Notes under the pieces: model-generated | Seen by the model: only the letters and a program-made list of their open reading frames with translations | The model's database searches: none | What the model was told of the DNA's origin: nothing | Program-made: the position numbers and the translations under genes | Origin: Cryptomeria japonica | Taxonomy: Eukaryota > Streptophyta > Pinopsida > Cupressales > Cupressaceae | Assembly: GCF_030272615.1 (NCBI RefSeq) | Contig: NC_081410.1 | Location: 113,461,933 to 113,525,932 of the forward strand | Length of the DNA: 64,000 nucleotides | Reading direction: 5' to 3' | Shown: positions 56,236 through 64,000 of the stretch, one piece after another | Layout: every line of letters begins with the position of its first letter | How positions within the stretch are numbered: the stretch's first letter is position 1

Positions 56236-58790
56236 ATTGTCAAAACCTTTTTGATTTCTTGGCCAACCCATGAGAAAGTCCTTGCTCACACTTTCCCAAG
56301 GTCTTGAAGGAATAGGAAATGGGTGTTATAGTCCTGTGTTTTTTGTTGTCCCTTTGGCCTTTTGACACACCACACATGAATCCACAAATTTTTTGACATT
56401 TGTCTACAATTTAGGCTAGTGATAAAATGTTCTCACCAACTCAAGAGTTTTGTCTAGTCCAAAGTGTCCTCCCATGCAACCACTATGCTTCTCCTTAATT
56501 ATGTTATCCCTCATTGAAAATTTTGGGATGTATAATTGGCATCCTTTGAAAAGAAGACCATCTTGAATCAAATAATCAGAATACTCTAAATGATACCTAC
56601 TACCAAACTCAGTGCATACCTTGTAGATGTCTTTGAAATCTTCATCTGTAGTATACATACCCTTCAGGGAATGAACTCCCACACTCTCCAACTGGATTTC
56701 TAGAATTGTTAGTGCCCTCCTACTAAGAGCATCCACAACTTTTTTTGAGGAACCTTTATTGTGTTTGATTGTAAAGGTGTAGACTTGAATGGACTTAACC
56801 CACTTCATATGTTTATGGCTCAGTTTCTCCTCACTATTTAGAAAGCTTTGTTCCTGATTATCTTTATACACAACAAACTCTTTGGGAAGCAAATAGTGTA
56901 TCTACTTCTTTAGTGCTTGAACTAATGCATACATCTCCAAATCGTAAGAAAAATATTTATTTTTAGCATCATTCAATTTTTCAATTAAAAAAACAATTGG
57001 TCTACCTTCCCCGCTTAGTACTGCACCTATTGCTAAAAAACTTGCATCACATTCAATCTGAAATATTTTGTCAAAATTAGGTAAGGTAAGAATCGGTTGC
57101 TAGGATACCTTTTTCTTCAACATTTCAAATGCTTCATCTGCTTCCTTGGTCCATGAAAATTTGCTTTTGTCCACCCCTGATGGTCTCTATCATGGGAGCA
57201 CAAATTTGGCTAAAATTCCTAATAAACTTCCTATAAAAGGTAGCAAGGCCATAAAACAACCTTACATCACCAATTTTTCTAGGAGTTGGTCATGTGAGAA
57301 TGGTATTCACTTTATCAACATCCATTTTTAGATTTCCTCTAGAAATCACAAACCCAAGGTAGGTCAGCTCTTCCTGCAAAAACACACACTTTTCTATGTT
57401 TATCATTAGTTTCTCTTCATTCAACCTTCTTAAGACCATATCCAAATGTTATAGTTTCTCCTCCTTTGTCTTTCTAAACACTAGCATGTCATCTAGATAT
57501 ACTATGACAAACTTACCAATGAGCTCCTTCAACACCTCATTCATGAGTCTCATGAAAGTGCTAGGGGAATTTGGGAACCCAAATGGCATCAACCTCCATT
57601 CATACAATCCTTCATTTGTTTTAAAATAATTTTTCTACTCATCACCTACTCTAATCCTTATTTGGTGATAACCACTTTTTAAATTAATCTTGAAATAATA
57701 TCTTGTACCTCCTAAACAATCAAGCAAATCTTCTATTCTAGGCATAGGGAATCTATACCTAATGGTTATCTTGTTAATGGCCTGGGAATTAGTGTGTAAT
57801 CTCCATGTTTCCTCCTTCTTTGGTGTTAAGACAATCGGGACAACACAAGGGCTCAAGCTCTTCCCTATCAAACCTTTATCAAGAAGCTCTTGGATTTGAC
57901 TTCCAACTTTCTTTTTTTTGGGGGGAGTCATTTTGTAGGCTAGCTTGTTTGGTAAGGTGGCACCAAAAATGAAGTCAATCCAATGGGTTATCTCCCTTAT
58001 TGGTATTAGGGTCCTTGGAAACTCTTCTGCAACTATGCCCTTGTAATTTCTCAACATTTCCTTCACCTCCTTAGGCATTGTCACCCTTTTCTTTTCTACC
58101 TTGCCATCTGTAGTGGGCACTTCTTCTTGCCTTGGCACTGACATCATTGAAAAACAAGGTGTTCCTTCTTCCTTGATTTCCTTGAAGAACTCTTTTCCTT
58201 CCATGATCATGATTTTGGCCTCCTTCTCCTTCTAATCCTCACTATTATCAGGAAGGGGTATCAACTCAATCACCTTTTCATCTTTGGTGATAGAGTAGGT
58301 GTTCGTGTCCATCATGATGGGCCTTGAGGTCATACTTCCATGGCCTCCCAAAAATAAGATGACATGCATCCATCTCAACATTATGAAATAGAATTTTTTC
58401 TTTTTATGCTCCTATCTTAAATTCAACCCATGATTGTTCCTCTACCAAGGTTTACTTTCCTTTAGTAAGCCAAGAAACTTTATATGGAAATGGATAAGGA
58501 ATTCTTCTCAATTTTAGTTTCTCTACCATTTTTAAGGATACTAAATTTTCAGTTGAATTTGAATCTATTATAACCTTACATACCTTGCCTCCTCCTTTGC
58601 ATGTGGTCTGGAAGAGTTTCTTCCTTTATGGAGGTTCAGTATTTCTTTGTACCTTCAACAATGTTCTCCTCATGATCAAGGCTTCTCCTCTCTCTGGAAG
58701 TCCATAGGAATCAGGTGAATTCACACTCTGACAATCAATGTCTTGAACAAAATGTGTTCTTTGTCATTGGGAGATTGATTTGGTCTTCTT
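56236..58790 (-). pseudogene. Chromovirus protease, reverse transcriptase, RNase H, integrase N-terminus
   Basis: Right to left: a retropepsin remnant near 58550 with VIIDSNSTENLVS, where Asp-Ser-Gly became Asp-Ser-Asn; reverse transcriptase at 57300-58210 with KINLKSGYHQIRI and, after a stop, VYLDDMLVF; RNase H around 56740-57060 with [17 protein letters not shown] and VVDALSRR; and the integrase zinc domain ending KEKHSGCMGGHFG. The Copia insertion at 56230 cuts the frame shortly afterwards. Several stops and shifts, so dead. Confidence 0.85.
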
Positions 58791-59822
58791 AGGGCACTTG
58801 GCTGCAGTATGACCTACTTGATTGCACAGTTGTAGCATCTGAAAGGATCCGAGCTTCTTCCACCAGATCTACCTCTATGATTGGGTCTTCTTCCTCTGAA
58901 ATGCCCTCTTGTGTTACCATCTCCATGTTGACTTTCTTTACTAGCCTCTCCTTGTGGCCCAGGACTCTGTCCTCTACCATTCATATGGCCTCTACCTCTA
59001 AATTTTCTGCCCTCTCTACCTTTGTTATTCTGATGATTCTTTCTCTTTAGCTTCTCCACTGCCCTTAGTGCTAGTTGAAAGCACTTCTTTACTGTCTCTG
59101 ATGCTAGTATGTTGATCTCATCTTGGATACTATATTTGAATCCACTAAGATATCTTGACACTTTCTCAGGTTCCTCCTCGCGGTGTTTTTTTCTTAGACT
59201 CAACCTATAGAACTCCTTAGTATATGTACTCACATCAAGGTCATTTTGTCTCAAACCTTGTAACTTCTTGTAGACTTTGACTTCATATTCTACTAGGATG
59301 AATTGTACTTTCGCTTTTGCCAACATTCTATCTCATGAGGTTATCATACCTCTACCTTCCTTCACCCTCTCACCTTGGAGGTAATTCCACCAAGTGAGCA
59401 CTTCTCCTTTCATCTTGGACTTATCAAAGATAACCTTCTTATTTGCAGGGGTCTCCTTGAATTCAAAATGGTTGTCCAATGCCTCAATCCAATCCATCAC
59501 TTCTTTTGTATTCATTTTCCCACTAAACATAGGGATTCCATCTTTACTTAATGAGGATTATCTATCAATGGACTTTAGGATCTCAACAAATGTTCTTTTG
59601 ATCTGCAGGTAACTCAGATTACTTCCTTGGGGTTTCTTCTTCTCCCCCTTGTTCTTCTTCTCCATTAGAGTCACATTCACCCTCCTTTCCTTTGCCCTTG
59701 GCCTTCTCTAACTCCCTCACTCTATTTTCAAACTTATCCTCAAATAACTTCTTGATGGAATATTGAGACATACTCTTAGGAGGCTTGGTTCTAGCCTCTT
59801 CATCATTTCCTTCTGTGGACAT
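58791..59822 (-). pseudogene. Chromovirus gag
   Basis: Starts at ATG 59822 (MSTEGNDEEARTKPP), shortly after the primer site. 59333-59530 has the capsid start (MDWIEALDNHFEF, LTWWNYLQGER) and 58814-59326 the rest (YTKEFYRLSLR, ERYLSGF-like), followed by an Arg/Gly-rich tail (RGHFRGRRPNHRGR) and a zinc knuckle beginning CYNC; a shift of two bases there breaks the knuckle, whose second half (VGHTAAKC) is visible in another frame. Additional stops separate the three pieces. Confidence 0.8.
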
Positions 59823-59857
59823 ACACCCAAAATCACTTTCCCCAAGTGTTCCAACTC

Positions 59858-59869
59858 GCTCTGATACCA
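59858..59869 (-). other. Primer binding site of the chromovirus
   Basis: Minus-strand TGGTATCAGAGC, complementary to initiator Met tRNA, three bases from the LTR end at 59873. Confidence 0.9.
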
Positions 59870-59872
59870 ATA

Positions 59873-61421
59873 TGATGTAGAGCCAGGAAAAAAATTAGGT
59901 GATAACCTTCTCTCACCCACAACTACTATGTCCAGACCAAGTTGTTTTGTTTTTTTAGGTGTCAAACAACACACCTACCAAGTTCTCAACTCACAGAACA
60001 ATTTGTGTGACTGGATCCATAAAAGATTAGTATCTTCCAATATCGGTGGGATGGAAACACTCAACCCTTGTGTGAATGGTACACAATCTTTTGGTACTAG
60101 TAGGATGGAAACTTATTTGATTTTGTCTAATGGTGGTCCAAACAACTCAAAAAACCCATCAGGTCTGATGTTCAAATGTGCTAGGGGGTACTTGTCTCAC
60201 AACTTTGCTATTTGTCTAGTAGCCCTACCAGTTGACTAATAGCCCTACTGATTGAGTTCTCCACACACAACTTAATAAAATTTAAAAGGAAAAGAAAAAC
60301 TAAGGGAATATTCAGATACCCTTTATCAAATTATATAATTACCCAAAGGCTTAGACTCTAACCCCAATTTTGAAAGGTTTGTAACCTTACTGTCCTTTCA
60401 GACCTAATTAAGACAATTAGGCTTAATTTACAAAGAAAGTACCCCTTGTATTAGTCCTATGAATAAAAAAACACTTCTCCAAGGTGGGTTAAGGTGTCAA
60501 ACCATGAAATCCAAGGTTTCAGAACTTGATCCCATCTCCTTTATCTACTGCAAGTGATTTTCACTTCCACAGTTTAGACAGTCACATAGAGATGCCCACC
60601 TAGGGTCAATTAAATATCCACGGGCTTGGAGCGTCGCTGAAAACCAACAAAAAAATATTATGGTACAATTTCCCCTCTAAAATTTTCCCATAGGTTGTTT
60701 GGTCCTCTGGTGAAAATGTCAGATTAAGGGCATCTTTTCAGTGAAACCCTAGGTGTTGGTAGGTTTTGTGACCAATCGGGATAGGTTTTGATGGATCTCT
60801 ACAACCCGATTGTTTCAAGACCTAAAACATGATTTAAATTAAAGGTAAGAGACTTCCCTAATTGATCCAATTAATATTAGGTATCCACCAATCTGTATAG
60901 GTCAAAATGAACATTACACATGCAAAATTTCAAGAAACTCCAAGTATGTTGTATTGCTCCAAAACTCCAAAAAATCACCAACTTCAACAACTTCAACAAC
61001 AAAAACCCTAGAATCGATGCAAGTGGGCATAATATAGCCTCCCTAATGGTTTCCAACCACTTTTCAAACTTTAGAACCATTTGAGGATTAGTTACCCCTT
61101 TTTACAACATTTTGGAATGACAACAAAAGTTGTCAACTTGAACTTTTCAAATTTGGCAACTCCAAGGTGTATTCAGCATATTCCAAGGATTGGTCTGATA
61201 TTTCTAAGACCAATCTTTATTTCCTAACTCATTCCTAGACTCCTACTAATCCACATGGCCATTTTTCCATGGTGGCTTATAAAATACAACCATGACAATG
61301 ACTTACATCAATTGGGTCTTATTGACTCACAATCCTATCAACCTACTACATATGAATATTTTTGCCTCATGGGTGATATTAGACTCTTTAGGCTTCATTT
61401 ATTTATTTGGGTACTCTTGCA
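59873..61421 (-). repeat. 5' LTR of the chromovirus
   Basis: 1549 bp; ends on the plus strand with TACTCTTGCA. Related to 46335-47769 over its length, with a segment at 59960-60050 missing from the other copy. Confidence 0.85.
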
Positions 61422-61990
61422 CCACTCCTATTATTTGGTGTCACAATTGAGTGACTGAATTGAAAAAATTGTTTCATTTTTCTAGCCTATTAGGACTGCC
61501 TGGTTCCCAAAGGGTCAGAAATTAAAAGAAATTCTTTTAGCAATCAAGAATGACCCTAAGTCACGTCAGAATATCGAGACCATGTAAAGAAATTATAATG
61601 TATTGATCAAAGATCTCCCCCATGTGGAGGAAGAAATGAAAGCATTGACAGAAAAGATAGGGTCATTTAAGGGCCCGTAGAAGTGGAACATTCCCATAAT
61701 TTTACCAAACGAGGGGCAGGTGAAAGATCTTGTTGCATGGAAGGAGGACTTCAAATAAGAAATAAATGCAATCCTAGATACAATGACCAATAAACCTAAT
61801 CAGGAGAATACCTATCATTTGATTATTGATAAAATCATCGATGTGGATTCTTTACATCACAAGTTTACACTAGAAGTTGTCAGATGGGATACCTAACATC
61901 ACCTGCCATCAATGAAAACATTTGGTCATATATATAATGTCTCTCGCTAACATATGAGTCCCATACTTATAAGAGAATGATGATTGTGAT
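61422..61990 (+). pseudogene. Unidentified decayed ORF, right part
   Basis: The plus strand reads a frame with several TAG/TAA stops: PIRTAWFPKGQKLKEILLA, NYNVLIKDLPHVEEEMK, IIPILPNEGQVKDLVAWKE-like. Composition resembles 43052-46334, and the chromovirus lies exactly between them, so I infer one ORF split by insertion. Family unknown. Confidence 0.4.
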
Positions 61991-62603
61991 AAGGCACATA
62001 GGCTAGTGTGATGACACAAGTGTATACACCTAGGAGGTAGATGTTTTTGTATTAAATATAAGGGGAAAATAATTACAATAACATATGTTATCGAACTATA
62101 CTCTATTTAATAGAGTCCCATTAATGAACACAAAAATATACATTACTATATAAATATGACTTATGTACAAAACATTATCCCATGTACTGTATTGCAAAAT
62201 GGGGCCTATACATGTAAGATATATACAACATAGTTCATATAAAAATAGATACAAATGAACTGATGATTGTGCATAATCTTTATTGTTCAACCTAGGAAGT
62301 CTATCTAAGGGGGCCTTCCATCCAAATGATAATTTTTTCGAGAACATGACATTGGTCATGTCACTACTAGTTGGGCCTGGTACAAGCACTCTATCTTTTT
62401 CCTTCATTAATCATGTTCATGAAAGCTTCTCATGCATTGACAAAGGGGTATCTTTCAATGTTGAATTTGGACCATATATATCCATGTGACAACTTGGATA
62501 GGTGGAACCTGGTAATACCATCTTCTATAAACTTCTTAAACTTCTTCCTGCAAATCTCATTACAATGGAAACTTGCAATCAATATTTTGAATAATGAGTC
62601 TCC

Positions 62604-63240
62604 TTAGAGACTCCATAATAAGCCTATCATTTCCTTGATACTATTCCTCATTCCTAATATTCTAAATAGTCCAAATAATTTCACAAGATAAGAGGGACTA
62701 GAAGAGATTACTTTCTTTCTTAATGCATTTAATGTAACCAGATACAACATCATGCTAATTAAAACCAATAGAAATATTAATCCCAAAGATATTCCAAATT
62801 TCCTTAGCAATGGTACAATAAAAAACATATGCATAGAAAAATCAACAACCTTGCAAATTTTACACATCAATATCTTGTTGTTTAGATTCAATAGGAAGTC
62901 TATGAAGGTTAAAAAGCCCTTTGGAGCCTTTCTTTTTAGGTGTAATGTTTTTGTCCCATAACCAAGTGAAGACTTTTTGTCATTCATCATTACTACAATT
63001 CAAGTGCCATAGAGAGTTAACATGAATAATCAAATCAGAATTAGAACAAAAAGCACCATAAACCATTTTATCTTTGGTATTCATTAGTGGGAAACCATCC
63101 ACCTAGGTCAAGGATCTATATTTGTCTACAACCTCATCACATGGTTTGGTGAGTTGAAGATAGAGACAAGCCTCCCTTAGCATAGAATATGTTCTCCAGT
63201 TGGAAGGGGGTAGATGATACTTTTGGTTGATAGTATTTTG
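62604..63240 (-). pseudogene. LINE (L1-type) 3' remnant with zf-RVT-like region
   Basis: On the minus strand, with a few stops, the sequence reads YHLPPSNWRTYSMLREAC, VYGAFCSNSDLIIHVNSLW, KVFTWLWDKNITPKKKGSKG, then LPIES and FYCTIAKEIWNIFG. The order W-rich segment, short spacer, Cys/His-like region and HC..AKEIW is that of the zinc-binding C-terminus of plant LINE reverse transcriptases. The zinc ligands are largely mutated. No poly-A tail or target duplication was located. Confidence 0.5.
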
Positions 63241-64000
63241 GTTTCATTGATCCTCATCTATGACATCTCCAAGAGCCCAAATCTAATTTTCATGGTAATC
63301 TTCATATTATAGGATGTGATGCATTACATGGCTTGAAAGATTTTATGCATACATGGACTATGGCAAAGATGAAAATTAAATTGGAAAGTATTGCATACAT
63401 TGTAAGGTTTCAGATACAAGAAATCATCCGTTCACCTATAATAATGGGGTGCATAGTAATTGTAGTGTTGTGTATGCAATAAAAAGTGTGTTGGGTATAT
63501 AATTGGTTTGTAATTATATGGATAAAATAATTTACATAATTAATCTAGGGTAATAATTGAATCTAAATATTTAAACATAATTAACCTAAATTAAGTTTTT
63601 GATTATGGGAAAACATGTTTTGAGGGGACCCAAAACCCCTTACAATAGGTTTTGAAGGGACCCGAAACCCTCAGATTTTACCAAAATCTGGAACCCATAG
63701 AATAACGCTGCCACATAAATCAAACCATGAAAACCAACAGCCCTAACACAGCTAACCTGACAAAAGCCAACCGAACACCAACACTGCCACAAGTAGAAAG
63801 AGCCAGCCAGACACTTAAGATATGATCAAGACAAAAAATGTTGGCCACACCAAAAAGGCTACAACCTTAACCTTAAGAAATAGTGACGAGGTTTAACAGG
63901 AACCCTCAGCCAAACAATAGGGATGTTCCCAACTCCCTTAACCTGAGACAAAGAATCAAAACACCAAAAAAGCAACCTAGCCCATACCCAAAAACAACCA
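63241..64000. other. No feature recognised
   Basis: AT-rich DNA to the window end. Two short GGGACCC/ACCCCTT words near 63615-63670 repeat, but I see no gene. Confidence 0.4.

Larger units (their letters stand above)
46335..61421 (-). mobile_element. Old chromovirus (Ty3/Gypsy) interrupted by a Copia element
   Basis: LTRs 46335-47769 and 59873-61421 are clearly related but diverged, with a deletion in the left copy. The initiator-Met primer site TGGTATCAGAGC lies at 59858-59869 (minus) and the purine tract at 47770-47783. Gag, protease, reverse transcriptase, RNase H, integrase and a C-terminal chromodomain follow from right to left. The Copia element 48818-56230 splits integrase. Net length without it is 7.7 kb. 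I could not find a clean target duplication. Confidence 0.9.

Overview
The window looks like non-genic, transposon-packed nuclear DNA of a seed plant with a large genome. I infer a plant from plant-type Ty3/Gypsy elements (Tat lineage with two RNase H domains, and a chromovirus), Ty1/Copia elements primed by initiator-Met tRNA, a LINE remnant and a plant mobile domain (PMD) gene. Nested insertions and weak decay of old copies would suit a gymnosperm, but the species cannot be told from sequence alone. I see no ordinary host gene with certainty, no tRNA or rRNA gene and no CRISPR array.

Layout. 1-7215: a retrotransposon with only a gag/protease-like ORF of 1147 aa (TR-GAG type); its 5' LTR is cut by the window edge. 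7216-13788: AT-rich DNA without a recognisable gene, holding a perfect 75-bp tandem duplication and one arm of a distant inverted repeat. 13794-31218: a complete 17.4-kb Tat-lineage Gypsy element in minus orientation. It has 782-bp LTRs differing at only two sites and a GTTAT target duplication. Its gag-pol is broken by one frameshift, three in-frame stops and a 993-bp TIR element inside integrase. Between integrase and the 3' LTR it carries a PMD gene on the opposite strand, apparently with one 866-bp intron. 31219-37707: microsatellites, a probable solo Copia LTR, the second inverted-repeat arm and a stretch of GGG/CCC hairpin motifs. 37713-42934: a decayed Copia element (minus) with GTTTT duplication. 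42940-46334 and 61422-61990: two parts of an unidentified decayed ORF, probably split by the next insertion. 46335-61421: an old chromovirus (minus, C-terminal chromodomain) whose integrase was hit by a Copia element (48818-56230, plus, TAAAC duplication). 62604-63240: LINE 3' remnant. The last 760 bases show no feature.

The most interesting part is the Tat element. It combines (i) an antisense, spliced PMD gene, the family to which the Arabidopsis silencing-related proteins MAIN and MAIL1 belong; (ii) in that gene's intron, seven hairpins whose 15-nt loops are nearly constant while their stems change in a compensatory way; (iii) five bulged hairpins of form GGYG-AAAA-stem-loop-stem-CGCC, three in the 3' non-coding part and two in the pol reading frame; and (iv) arrays of a CGCGTCTGTGT motif upstream of both gag and PMD, each on the coding strand of the gene it precedes. 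These may form one regulatory system of a retrotransposon that mobilises although its own polyprotein is broken. All functional statements are inference; no expression or homology search was possible.
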